A stretch of DNA of 64,000 nucleotides from Peptoniphilus_B koenoeneniae (GTDB lineage: Bacteria > Bacillota > Clostridia > Tissierellales > Peptoniphilaceae). Each line of letters opens with the position of its first letter. The stretch's first letter is position 1. Position numbers and translations under genes: made by a program. Location: NCBI RefSeq assembly GCF_030812875.1, contig NZ_JAUSTN010000007.1:93127-157126 (forward strand), written 5' to 3'. The notes below the pieces were generated by a model that ran no database searches, was not told the DNA's origin, and worked only from the letters and a program-made list of their open reading frames with translations. Positions 7,890-15,941 of the stretch are shown piece by piece.

Positions 7890-9523
7890 TGAGAAAAAAA
7901 ATATTCAGACAACTTCTGGTCCTGGTTTTATATGCTTTAATATTTTCAGCTTTCTTTTCAACTCTTATGTATTACAGATTTTATAGAAATCAAATAAGTG
8001 ATTCTTTAAGAGATCAATCAAACTTTTTAGTTGAAACTTATAAAGAAGATCCAGCTGCAATAGAAAAGATTAAGCTGGGAGATTTGAGAATAAATTTAAT
8101 AGATAAGGAAGGAAAAGTTTTATACGATTCCATAAAGGATGCTGATAGTCTTGAAAACCATAAGGATAGACCGGAAATAAAAGAAGCCTTTGCAAGTGGC
8201 AGGGGTAAAAGCGTAAGATACTCAACAACTTTCGGGAAAGACACCATGTATTATGCAAACAGGGTGGGAGAAAAAGTTATAAGAGTTTCAAGGGATATGA
8301 AGTCTGTAATTTCAGTATTTCAAATAATTATTCCCGGAGAAATTTTAATAGTAATTTTCTTATTTTTAATAAGTATTTCCATATCAAAGCGAATGACAAC
8401 AGGTTTAGTAAATCCAATAAGAGATGCCATTCACAATCCTGAGCTGGAAATTTATGAAGAATTAAATCCATATTTTAGAAAAATTGAAGAACAACAAAAA
8501 GAAATCAACAATAGATTAGTTAAGGAAATGGAGCAGAACCAAACAATTTCCACAATACTTTCCAACATGAACGAGGGACTTATTATTTTTGACAAAGAAA
8601 AAAGAGTTCTTATGATTAATGATTCTGCAGTTAAAATTTTAAAGCCAATAAAAAAATCAGTTGGTTCTCATATTTTGGAAATCACCAGCTCTGAAACTTT
8701 AATAGAAGGAGTAAATGAAGCTTATAAGAACAAATATGTTTCAGGTGATGTAAGCTTTAACGGAAAAATTTACGGATATTTTATAAGCCCTTCATCAAAG
8801 GATCCCAAGGCAGGAGTGATTTTGCTTCTTGCAGATAAAACTCTTGAAATTTCTTTGAGAAAAAGACGTGATGAATTTACATCCAATGTAACTCACGAAC
8901 TTAAGACTCCCCTTACAACAATTTCAGGTTTTGCAGAGCTTCTTTCAAAGGGAGTTGAAGAAGATAAGACAAAAGAATTTGGAGAAATAATTTTTAAACA
9001 ATCCCAAAGACTTAGAGATTTAATAGATGATATTTTGAAAATATCAAAAATTGAATCAAAATCGGAAAAAGATTTTACTCTTATAGATTTAAAAGCTCTA
9101 GCTTCAGACTTGGTAAATCAATTTGTAATAGAAGCTGACAAAAAAAATATAGAGTTAAATTTTTATGCTGAGCCTATTACCATAAGAGCCGATAAAGAAA
9201 TGATGACTGAATGTTTTGAAAACCTTCTTTCCAATGCAATAAAATACAACAAAGAAAATGGAAAAGTTGATTTTACCATAAAAAGAGAGGAAGATTTTTG
9301 TCTAATAACCATAAGTGATACAGGCATAGGCATAAAAGAAGAAGACATTGACAGAATTTATGAAAGATTTTATGTTGCAGATAAATCGAGAAATAAAAAA
9401 ACAGGTTCAACAGGACTTGGGCTTTCAATTGTAAAACACATTGTGGATGTTCACAAGGGAAAGATAGAGTTAGAATCTCAAATAGATGTGGGAACAAAAT
9501 TTAAAATATTTTTACCTTTATAA
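7889..9523 (+). CDS. phoR: Sensor histidine kinase, PhoR type
   Basis: A 544-residue membrane kinase. Helix 1 spans about residues 9-28, followed by an outside domain of about 115 residues and helix 2 near 148-170. Then come a PAS-like domain (about 215-310), HisKA with His336 in THELKTPL, and a HATPase domain with NLLSNAIKYN, DTGIGI and GSTGLGLSI. The ATG overlaps the regulator stop (TAATG), so the two are coupled. The inherited name rests on architecture and on the pstB-phoU context. The operon ends here at a terminator. Confidence 0.88.
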   Translation: MRKKIFRQLLVLVLYALIFSAFFSTLMYYRFYRNQISDSLRDQSNFLVETYKEDPAAIEKIKLGDLRINLIDKEGKVLYDSIKDADSLENHKDRPEIKEAFASGRGKSVRYSTTFGKDTMYYANRVGEKVIRVSRDMKSVISVFQIIIPGEILIVIFLFLISISISKRMTTGLVNPIRDAIHNPELEIYEELNPYFRKIEEQQKEINNRLVKEMEQNQTISTILSNMNEGLIIFDKEKRVLMINDSAVKILKPIKKSVGSHILEITSSETLIEGVNEAYKNKYVSGDVSFNGKIYGYFISPSSKDPKAGVILLLADKTLEISLRKRRDEFTSNVTHELKTPLTTISGFAELLSKGVEEDKTKEFGEIIFKQSQRLRDLIDDILKISKIESKSEKDFTLIDLKALASDLVNQFVIEADKKNIELNFYAEPITIRADKEMMTECFENLLSNAIKYNKENGKVDFTIKREEDFCLITISDTGIGIKEEDIDRIYERFYVADKSRNKKTGSTGLGLSIVKHIVDVHKGKIELESQIDVGTKFKIFLPL

Positions 9524-9538
9524 AATTTATAAAAAATT

Positions 9539-9572
9539 AAATTCGCTGATAAAGTTCAGCGAATTTTTTATT
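9539..9572 (+). terminator. Terminator of the pstB-phoU-phoPR operon
   Basis: Perfect 11-bp stem AAATTCGCTGA / TCAGCGAATTT with a six-base loop, followed by a T-rich tract. Confidence 0.92.
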
Positions 9573-9629
9573 TTAAATTTTACTTTATTGATATTTAAGC
9601 TTTACCATCGGCAAAATTAAAATTTAGTG

Positions 9630-9641
9630 TATAATTACATT
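9630..9641 (+). promoter_or_regulatory. -10 element placed for a leaderless transcript
   Basis: A consensus TATAAT at 9630-9635 ends only six bases before the ATG at 9642, so transcription would begin at or next to the start codon. No Shine-Dalgarno sequence is present. No clear -35 is seen at the expected distance. Confidence 0.5.
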
Positions 9642-10031
9642 ATGAAAAAAACAAAATTAATTAAGGGCGACCTTATTGTTATAGGCCTTATACTTTTAAT
9701 AGCAGTTTTAAGCGGTCTTTATACATGGAATACAAATAAGACAAGTTCAAATTTAAGTCTTGTGGTTAAAATAGACGGTAAAATTTATAAAAAATATAAA
9801 TTGGATAAAAGTTTAGTTGGAAAAACCGCAAAGATAGACAGTAAATACGGTCACAACACTATAAAATTTACAGAAAAGGGTGCAATTATGTATGAAAGCG
9901 ACTGTAAGGATAAACTTTGCATGAAAATGGGAGAAGTAACAAGGACCGGTCAGTCTATTATATGTCTTCCCAACAGACTTGTTGTGGAATTAAATTCTGA
10001 TAAAAATGATTTGGATGTGATGTTAAATTGA
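9642..10031 (+). CDS. NusG domain II-containing membrane-anchored protein
   Basis: A 129-residue protein with an N-terminal membrane anchor (about residues 8-27) and an outside domain of the NusG_II family, including the pattern ESDCKDKLCMKMG and the closing CLPNRLVVEL. The family is small and functionally undefined. In anaerobic Firmicutes it commonly stands next to a Gx transporter gene, as here. ATG 9642 is chosen from the MKKTK start; a GTG at 9627 is in frame but overlaps the -10. The stop overlaps the next start. Confidence 0.85.
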   Translation: MKKTKLIKGDLIVIGLILLIAVLSGLYTWNTNKTSSNLSLVVKIDGKIYKKYKLDKSLVGKTAKIDSKYGHNTIKFTEKGAIMYESDCKDKLCMKMGEVTRTGQSIICLPNRLVVELNSDKNDLDVMLN

Positions 10032-10534
10032 AAACAAAAAAATGGGTTTTTCTTTCTCTTTTAACGGCATTAGGACTAGTCCTTGGACTTTTTGAATCGC
10101 AAATTCCCCTTCCAATTCCCGTTCCTGGAGCAAGACTTGGTCTTTCAAATATGGTAGTTTTAATAACAATATCTGTTTTTGGATATAGAGAAGGCTTTGC
10201 CATTGCTCTTTTAAAAAGTCTAGTATTAGTTTTAATAACAGGAGGAGTTTCAAGCTTTATATTTTCCTTTACAGGAGCACTTTTATCCTCTATTGCTATG
10301 ATACTTGCCCACAAATTTTTGTTGGGGAAAATTTCTCTTATAGGAATTTCAGAAATAGGATCTTTTTTTCATAATTTTGGTCAAATTGCAGCGGCAACCT
10401 TTGTATTAAAATCTTCTGCAATTTTTGCCTACTTTCCCTTTCTTGTTATTACAGGAATTTTTACCGGATATTTTGTAGGCCTTGGATCTATATATGGTTC
10501 TGAAAGTTTAAATAAAATTAAGGCGGTAAGATAA
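10028..10534 (+). CDS. Gx transporter family protein (heptaprenyl diphosphate synthase component I-like)
   Basis: A 168-residue integral membrane protein with about five hydrophobic helices. The family landmark PVPGARLGLSNMVVL follows the first helix. The family (Pfam Hpre_diP_synt_I) was named after a prenyl-synthase subunit but resembles small-molecule transport components, so the substrate is uncertain. The start is TTG at 10028, overlapping the previous stop; no upstream ATG exists. It is coupled to the NusG-II gene before it and overlaps the maf start after it. Confidence 0.82.
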   Translation: MKTKKWVFLSLLTALGLVLGLFESQIPLPIPVPGARLGLSNMVVLITISVFGYREGFAIALLKSLVLVLITGGVSSFIFSFTGALLSSIAMILAHKFLLGKISLIGISEIGSFFHNFGQIAAATFVLKSSAIFAYFPFLVITGIFTGYFVGLGSIYGSESLNKIKAVR

Positions 10535-11094
10535 TGAAAATAATACTGGCATCAGGTTCACCAAGAAGAAGAGAAATTTTAAAAAGAGATTTTGACTTTG
10601 AAATAATTTCCCCAAAAATTAAAGAAGATAAAGACCATTATGAAGATGGAGAAAGTCTTGTTATGGCCCTTGCCTACGAAAAAGCCTACCAAGTTGCAAA
10701 AAATTACAAAAATTCACTAGTAATAGGCGCTGATACTTTAGTCATGAGAGGCTCTCAGCCTTTAGGTAAGCCTAAAAACAGAGAAGATGCATATAATATG
10801 TTAAAGAGCCTTTCAAACATAAAGCACAGAGTCATTACGGGCTTTGCTTTAATAAATTTAGATAAAAAAATAAAGTATGTTGATTTTGAATCTTCTTATG
10901 TATATTTTAAAGACTTAAAGGAAAAAGACATAATAGCTTATCTTGATACAGGAGAATATAAGGACAAGGCAGGTTCTTATGGAATCCAGGGCTATGGTTC
11001 AAATTTAGTTTTAAAATATGAAGGGGATTTTGACAATATTGTAGGTCTTCCCTATAAAAGAATTAAGGAGTATATAGAAAAAATAAATGGCTAA
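10534..11094 (+). CDS. maf: Maf family nucleoside triphosphate pyrophosphatase
   Basis: A 186-residue protein with the Maf signature ASGSPRRREIL at the N-terminus, the catalytic GADTLV block and the later DTGEYKDKAGSYGIQG. Members hydrolyse dTTP/UTP or modified nucleotides to the monophosphate and are linked to septum control in Bacillus. The ATG overlaps the preceding stop (TAATG), and its end overlaps radC by eight bases. The maf-radC order is the one found in Bacillus, where mreBCD follow; here they do not. Confidence 0.93.
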   Translation: MKIILASGSPRRREILKRDFDFEIISPKIKEDKDHYEDGESLVMALAYEKAYQVAKNYKNSLVIGADTLVMRGSQPLGKPKNREDAYNMLKSLSNIKHRVITGFALINLDKKIKYVDFESSYVYFKDLKEKDIIAYLDTGEYKDKAGSYGIQGYGSNLVLKYEGDFDNIVGLPYKRIKEYIEKING

Positions 11095-11770
11095 AAAATT
11101 TACCTTAAAAGATATTCCGCCTGAGGACAGACCCCAGGAAAAATTAATGGCATACGGATCTAAAGTTCTTTCCAACGCAGAGCTTTTGGCACTAATAATA
11201 AGAACAGGAACAAAAGAAAAAAATGCCGTTCAAGTTTCTCAAGACCTTATAAATCAAATAGGGGGACTTAAAAATTTAAACAAGATAAGTTTAAAAGACC
11301 TTCTTAATACAGATGGAATAGGTAATAGTAAGGCTGCAATGATAATGGCTTCAATAGAACTTTCTCTAAGACTTAATGAAAGAAAAGAAAAAGGGGAAAA
11401 ACTCACAAGCCCCGAAAAAATTATTGCCTTTGCAGGAGAAGAACTAAAAAATCTTCAAAAAGAAATTGTAAGAGTTGTAATTTTAGACACAAAAAAACAA
11501 TTTATAAGCTACAGAGATGTTTCCATTGGAACAATAAATATGAGTCTTATTCATCCAAGAGAAATTTTTAAAAGCGCCATAGACAATATGGCAGACACTA
11601 TTGTAATTATGCATAACCATCCTTCAGGAGATCCAAGTCCTTCAAAAGAAGATATGGAAATTACAAAAAGACTTAAAGAAGCAGGAAAAATTATAGGCAT
11701 AGAAGTTTTAGACCACATAATTGTAGGAGACTATGGCTACTACAGTTTTTTGGAGCATGGAAATTTATGA
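11087..11770 (+). CDS. radC: DNA repair protein RadC (JAB/MPN domain)
   Basis: A 227-residue protein. The N-terminal helix-hairpin-helix region (about 1-100, with LADGIGNSKAA-like TDGIGNSKAA) is followed by a JAB domain with the metal motif HNHPSGDPSPSKED near residues 178-191. That motif preserves the zinc ligands (H, H, D) of this metalloprotease-like fold. Its biochemical role in bacteria remains unclear despite the repair name. It overlaps maf upstream and the RNase E/G gene downstream. Confidence 0.93.
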   Translation: MAKKFTLKDIPPEDRPQEKLMAYGSKVLSNAELLALIIRTGTKEKNAVQVSQDLINQIGGLKNLNKISLKDLLNTDGIGNSKAAMIMASIELSLRLNERKEKGEKLTSPEKIIAFAGEELKNLQKEIVRVVILDTKKQFISYRDVSIGTINMSLIHPREIFKSAIDNMADTIVIMHNHPSGDPSPSKEDMEITKRLKEAGKIIGIEVLDHIIVGDYGYYSFLEHGNL

Positions 11771-12843
11771 TTGAAAACAATGTGCAAAAGAAAATATATA
11801 TAGACGAAAAATTTAAAACAGCCCTGATTTTTGATGGAAGAATCAGGGATATAATTTATTATGATGAGGAAAATATTTTAAAAAACATCTATCTTGGAAG
11901 AGTTACTAGAATAATAAAGTCTATGAACGCAGCCTTTATAGATGTGGGCTTAAAAGACAATGTATATTTAAACCTTGATGATGAAAAAGAAAATATAAAA
12001 GAAAATCAAACCCTTATAATTCAAATAAAAAAAACCGGAGAAGATAAAGGACCAAGAGGGACAAGAGAAATATCCCTTCCAGGAAAAAGTCTCGTATATT
12101 TTCCTAAAAACAATTTTGTAAAATATTCAAAAAAACTTTCTAAAGAAAAAAAAGAAGAATTGAAAAAAATCTCTTTAGAGGGAATTGTTTACAGAACTGA
12201 AGCTCAAAATTTTTCTAAGGAAGAAATAAAAAAAGAATATGAAGAATTAAAAGAAAAGGCAGAAAAAATATTAGGAGAAGAAAAATTTTTACCTGTCCCC
12301 AGACTTCTTTACAGGGAAGATATTTTAGACAGATTTATTCATGAACACCCTTATGATATAGTTACAAACTCAAAAAATATAGAAAAGGCCTATAAAAATT
12401 TAAGAAAAGTTGAATTTGAAAAAAATTATTCCATAAAATATAACCCTCAAATAAACAAAGATTATTTAAAATTATTTGAAAGAATTGTCCATATAAATGA
12501 TGGATCAAATATTTATATAGACTACACAGAAGCCATGACGGTAATAGATGTGAACTCATCTCAATCAACGGACTTTAAAAACTTTGAAGACTTGGCATAT
12601 AAAATAAATTTAAAAGCCATAGAAGAAATAGCCCTTCAAATAAAACTTAGAAATATAAGCGGCATAATAATGATTGATTTAATAAATATGAAAGATGAAA
12701 AAAATAGACAAGACATTTTGAAAAAAATGGAGGAGGAATTTATAAAAAATGATATTTCTCTTAACATTCATGGCTACACAAGTCTTGGAATTTGTGAATT
12801 GTCAAGAAGAAATCAAGGTCTATTGTTAAAAAATAAGCTATGA
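11767..12843 (+). CDS. Ribonuclease E/G family protein, short form
   Basis: A 358-residue RNase E/G-like protein. An S1-like region spans about 35-110 (IYLGRVTRIIKSMNAAFIDVG), and the catalytic core includes AMTVIDVNSSQS and IIMIDLINM with the metal-binding aspartates. It is short for the family. The protein ends right after the SRRNQG segment, so the CPxCxG zinc-link used for tetramer assembly is absent, and it may act as a monomer or dimer. It should process 5'-monophosphorylated RNAs. The start and stop overlap radC and sfsA. Confidence 0.88.
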   Translation: MIENNVQKKIYIDEKFKTALIFDGRIRDIIYYDEENILKNIYLGRVTRIIKSMNAAFIDVGLKDNVYLNLDDEKENIKENQTLIIQIKKTGEDKGPRGTREISLPGKSLVYFPKNNFVKYSKKLSKEKKEELKKISLEGIVYRTEAQNFSKEEIKKEYEELKEKAEKILGEEKFLPVPRLLYREDILDRFIHEHPYDIVTNSKNIEKAYKNLRKVEFEKNYSIKYNPQINKDYLKLFERIVHINDGSNIYIDYTEAMTVIDVNSSQSTDFKNFEDLAYKINLKAIEEIALQIKLRNISGIIMIDLINMKDEKNRQDILKKMEEEFIKNDISLNIHGYTSLGICELSRRNQGLLLKNKL

Positions 12844-13526
12844 AATATAAAAACATAAAAGAAGGAATTTTTCTTGAAAGGCAAAATAGATTTATAGGCT
12901 TTGCAAAAATAGATGGTCATATAGAAAGAGTTCACATTCCAAACACAGGTCGCTGCAAAGAAATTTTAAGAAAAGATGCAAGAGTTTTATTGGAAAAATC
13001 TGACTTAAAAACAAGAAAGACAAAATATTCTTTGGTGAGTGCCTATAAAGAAAATATTTTAATAAATATAGACTCCCAGGCTCCCAATAAAATAGTAGAA
13101 GAAGCCATAAAAAGTGGAAAAATTTTTCCCCAATATAAAAATTCTTATAGGAGAGAAGTAAAATTTTTAAATTCCAGATTTGACTTTGCCTTTTATAAAG
13201 AAAAAGATCTTTGCGGTTTTTGTGAAGTAAAGGGAGTTACCCTTGAAGAAAATGGCCTTGCCATGTTTCCAGACGCTCCAACTCTAAGAGGAAAAAAACA
13301 TCTTTTAGAATTAATAGAGGCGAGAAAAAGAGGTCTTGATGCAAATGTGCTCTTTCTTATTCAATTTAAGGGAGCAGATTCCTTTAAGGCAAATGGAGAA
13401 AGAGATGAGGCTTTTGCGAAAACTTTAAAAAAGGCAAAAGAGGCTGGAGTAAAAATTCACGTTTATGACAGTAAGGTTACCTTTGATCAAGTTGAATTTT
13501 CAGAAAAAATTAAATATGAAATTTGA
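12840..13526 (+). CDS. sfsA: DNA/RNA nuclease SfsA
   Basis: A 228-residue protein matching SfsA along its length: the N-terminal FLERQNRFIGFAKIDG and HIPNTGRCKEIL, then DFAFYKEKDLCGFCEVKGVTL, which contains the PD-(D/E)xK-type nuclease core (D...E-K), and TLRGKKHLLEL. First described as a sugar-fermentation stimulator, it is now treated as a nuclease. The ATG overlaps the RNase E/G stop. It is the last gene of the run from 9642. Confidence 0.92.
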   Translation: MKYKNIKEGIFLERQNRFIGFAKIDGHIERVHIPNTGRCKEILRKDARVLLEKSDLKTRKTKYSLVSAYKENILINIDSQAPNKIVEEAIKSGKIFPQYKNSYRREVKFLNSRFDFAFYKEKDLCGFCEVKGVTLEENGLAMFPDAPTLRGKKHLLELIEARKRGLDANVLFLIQFKGADSFKANGERDEAFAKTLKKAKEAGVKIHVYDSKVTFDQVEFSEKIKYEI

Positions 13527-13556
13527 CCCATGTTTTAAAAATATGGGTTTTTATTT
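13526..13556 (+). terminator. Terminator after sfsA
   Basis: Stem ACCCAT / ATGGGT, with flanking A-T pairs extending it, followed by a T-rich stretch. It overlaps the sfsA stop codon. Confidence 0.8.
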
Positions 13557-13575
13557 TATAAAAAACCATAAAACC

Positions 13576-13604
13576 TTGACTTTTAAAAGTTTTATTAGTA
13601 ATCT
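13576..13604 (+). promoter_or_regulatory. Promoter and candidate TetR operator
   Basis: TTGACT (13576-13581) and TAATCT (13599-13604) are 17 bp apart. A perfect 12-bp palindrome, ACTTTTAAAAGT (13579-13590), overlaps the -35, exactly where an autorepressor would bind. Confidence 0.6.
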
Positions 13605-13632
13605 GTAAATGATAAGAATTATTGGAGGAAAT

Positions 13633-14220
13633 ATGATAAGAGATGAAATAAGAGACTCCATAATTGCTGAAGGCGGAAAAGAATTTCTAAGCTGCGGTTT
13701 TGAAAAAGCTTCTCTAAAAAATATTTGTAAGGGAGCTAATATAACAACAGGCGCTTTTTATAGAAGATTTAAATCAAAAAAAGAACTCTTTGAAGAAATT
13801 GTATCTCCTACGGTAAAAGCAATGGAGGAAATGATTAAAGAAAATTCAGGAAAAAGTGGCTTAATTGAAAAGATTTTACACAACTCACTTGATTATGCAA
13901 CTCTTTCAAAATTTTATGATGATTGCCAAAACTTAAGGTTACTTTTAAATTGTTCCGACGGCACAAAATATATAGACTATCCTCATATGATTTCACAAGA
14001 ACTGACAAAAGCTACAAAAAATTATATAATTAACTTAAAAGGAAAAAGCCTTATTCCCGACAAAGAGTTGCATATGTTTATGAGTGCTTATGTAAGTGCG
14101 CTTTTTGAAGCTGTAGTTCATTCATACACAGAAGATGAAATTAAAAACTTTCTTGATAGTGTAAATAATTTTTTCAACTGGGAGGGAATTTTAAGCTTAA
14201 ATAAGACGGAGGAAAAATGA
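13633..14220 (+). CDS. TetR/AcrR family transcriptional regulator
   Basis: A 195-residue regulator. The N-terminal helix-turn-helix (about residues 8-50) reads FEKASLKNICKGANITTGAFYRRFKSKKELF, in part, with the family-typical GxFYxxFxxKxxLF. The ligand domain that follows is not assignable. The start at 13633 is chosen because GGAGG (13624-13628) sits four bases upstream; an upstream ATG at 13609 would place that site inside the gene. Its last codons overlap the gpmA start. Repressor size, operator-like palindrome and coupling suggest it controls itself and gpmA. Confidence 0.9.
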   Translation: MIRDEIRDSIIAEGGKEFLSCGFEKASLKNICKGANITTGAFYRRFKSKKELFEEIVSPTVKAMEEMIKENSGKSGLIEKILHNSLDYATLSKFYDDCQNLRLLLNCSDGTKYIDYPHMISQELTKATKNYIINLKGKSLIPDKELHMFMSAYVSALFEAVVHSYTEDEIKNFLDSVNNFFNWEGILSLNKTEEK

Positions 14221-14900
14221 AACTTGTATTAATAAGACATGGTCAAAGCCAGTGGAACAAACTTAATTTATTTACAGGCTGGAAAGATGTAGACCTATCT
14301 GAAGAAGGAATTGAAGAAGCAATAAGAGCAGGAGAAAAAATAAAAAATGAAAATATTTTATTTGACATAGCTTTTACATCAATGCTAACTCGTGCCATAA
14401 AAACTTGTAATTTAGTTCTTGAACATTCAGATCAACTTTATGTTCCCACCTTTAAAACATGGAGATTAAACGAAAGACACTATGGAGCTCTTCAAGGCCT
14501 AAATAAAAAAGAAACAGCTGAAAAATATGGAGATGAACAAGTTCATATTTGGAGAAGATCATACACAACACCACCGCCAGCTCTTGATAAAGATGATGAG
14601 AGAAGCGCTCATAGGGATCCTCGTTATAGGAATGTACCCCAAGAAATTATACCAGACTTTGAATCTTTGGAGCTCACCCTTAAAAGAACCCTTCCCTATT
14701 GGATGGATCAAATTGCACCAAAAATTATAGAAGGTAAAAATGTTCTTGTAGCAGCTCACGGAAATTCCATTCGTGCCATAACAAAGCACATTGAAAACAT
14801 AAGTGATGACCAAATAACTTCTCTTGAAATTGCAACAGGACAACCTATTGTATATGAAATGGACAAGAATTTAAAAATAATATCTAAAAAAATTTTATAA
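14217..14900 (+). CDS. gpmA: 2,3-bisphosphoglycerate-dependent phosphoglycerate mutase
   Basis: A 227-residue dPGM with phospho-His in RHGQSQWN at residues 7-14, the second signature ERHYGALQGLNK, the Arg-rich HRDPRY segment and the second catalytic His in AAHGNSIRA. It interconverts 3- and 2-phosphoglycerate in glycolysis. The ATG overlaps the tetR stop and follows GGAGGAAA, so it is co-transcribed with the regulator. Placement of a glycolytic enzyme in a two-gene unit with a TetR regulator is unusual. Confidence 0.95.
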   Translation: MKLVLIRHGQSQWNKLNLFTGWKDVDLSEEGIEEAIRAGEKIKNENILFDIAFTSMLTRAIKTCNLVLEHSDQLYVPTFKTWRLNERHYGALQGLNKKETAEKYGDEQVHIWRRSYTTPPPALDKDDERSAHRDPRYRNVPQEIIPDFESLELTLKRTLPYWMDQIAPKIIEGKNVLVAAHGNSIRAITKHIENISDDQITSLEIATGQPIVYEMDKNLKIISKKIL

Positions 14901-14906
14901 TATCTT

Positions 14907-14940
14907 AAAAAACTCTTCTAAGAAAATAGGAGAGTTTTTT
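14907..14940 (+). terminator. Terminator after gpmA
   Basis: A 14-bp A/T-flanked stem with core ACTCTTCTA / TAGGAGAGT (one G-T pair), a six-base loop and a terminal T run. Confidence 0.88.
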
Positions 14941-14949
14941 CTATATAAG

Positions 14950-14989
14950 TTTACATATAAAATTCACGATTTCTATGATAATATAGAAA
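14950..14989 (+). promoter_or_regulatory. Promoter of the tmk-holB unit with overlapping dyad
   Basis: TTTACA (14950-14955) and TATGAT (14974-14979) are 18 bp apart. A perfect 7-bp inverted repeat TTTCTAT / ATAGAAA (14970-14976, 14983-14989) covers the -10 and could be an operator or a chance AT repeat. Confidence 0.45.
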
Positions 14990-15001
14990 TAAGGTGAGAA
15001 G

Positions 15002-15610
15002 ATGAAAGGTATATTTGTAACCTTTGAAGGACCTGACGGTTGTGGAAAAACTACAATTGCAAGTCTTTTATATGAAGAATTAAAAAAATTAAATAAAAAA
15101 GTTTTACGCACAAGAGAACCAGGTGGAACTGAAATTTCAGAAAAAATAAGAAATATTATTTTAGATCCTCAAAACACAAAAATGGATTATAGGACAGAAG
15201 CTCTTTTATATGCAGCAAGTAGAGCCCAGCACGTTCATGAAAAAATAATTCCCGCCTTAGAAGAAGGCTATATTATTCTTTGCGAAAGATTCGTTCTTTC
15301 CTCCATAGCTTACCAAGGTTATGGAAGAGGACTAGGAAAAGGCGTTGAAACAATAAATGATTTTGCCACCGGGGGCTTAAAACCGGATTTAGTATTTTTA
15401 TTTAAAGTAAACTCAGAAAAAACTTTACTTAGAAAATTGGCAGACGGTGGAGACAGACTGGAAAGAGAAGATATTTCATTTCATAAAAAAGTTCAAAGGG
15501 CCTATGAAGATTTAAGTAAAAACAAAGATTTTCAAATTATAGATGCTTCAAGGTCAATAGAAGAAGTTTTTAATGAATGTTTGGAAAAATTATTGGAGTT
15601 GATAAAATGA
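15002..15610 (+). CDS. tmk: Thymidylate kinase
   Basis: A 202-residue kinase that phosphorylates dTMP to dTDP. P-loop GPDGCGKTT lies at residues 10-18, followed by the REPGGTE substrate block, CERFVLSSIAYQGYGRGLG with the DR-like motif as ER, and a short LID region near LADGGDRLEREDISFH. AAGGTGAGAAG precedes the ATG. It heads the tmk-darA-holB-ricT run found in Bacillus and relatives. The stop overlaps the next start by four bases. Confidence 0.95.
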   Translation: MKGIFVTFEGPDGCGKTTIASLLYEELKKLNKKVLRTREPGGTEISEKIRNIILDPQNTKMDYRTEALLYAASRAQHVHEKIIPALEEGYIILCERFVLSSIAYQGYGRGLGKGVETINDFATGGLKPDLVFLFKVNSEKTLLRKLADGGDRLEREDISFHKKVQRAYEDLSKNKDFQIIDASRSIEEVFNECLEKLLELIK

Positions 15611-15933
15611 AACTTGTAGTAGCAATTGTACAAGATGCCGATTCCGACAACTTGATAGATAAAATAACAAAAAAGAATTTTAGAGTTACAAAGGTAAGCT
15701 CTACTGGAGGATTTTTAAAAAGCGGAAACTCCACGATACTTTGTGGAATAGAAGATCAATCCTTAGATGAATTATTAAAAATAATTGAAAACAATTGTAA
15801 AACAAGAGAAATAATAAAAACCATTCAACCTATGGGAATACCTGGTCAAGCCCTGGCAGCCTTGCCTGTAAAAGTAACTGTTGGAGGAGCAACGGTATTT
15901 GTCCTTGAAGTTGAAGACTTTAAAAGGTATTAG
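15607..15933 (+). CDS. darA: Cyclic-di-AMP receptor DarA/PstA
   Basis: A 108-residue PII-like protein. Residues reported as ligand contacts in the Staphylococcus protein are kept here: Asn24, Arg26, Thr28, Phe36, Leu37, Asn41 and Gly47 (KNFRVTKVSS, GGFLKSGN). The long loop (about 68-88) and closing VGGATVFVL are also present. It should bind c-di-AMP as a trimer; its downstream target is unknown. The start is the ATG overlapping the tmk stop; a longer frame runs back into tmk. A second, divergent copy follows directly. Confidence 0.92.
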   Translation: MKLVVAIVQDADSDNLIDKITKKNFRVTKVSSTGGFLKSGNSTILCGIEDQSLDELLKIIENNCKTREIIKTIQPMGIPGQALAALPVKVTVGGATVFVLEVEDFKRY

Positions 15934-15941
15934 GTGATAAT

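Noticed and set aside
13609..13632. Upstream ATG for the TetR gene
   Set aside because: It would place GGAGG inside the coding region and lies only a few bases after the -10.
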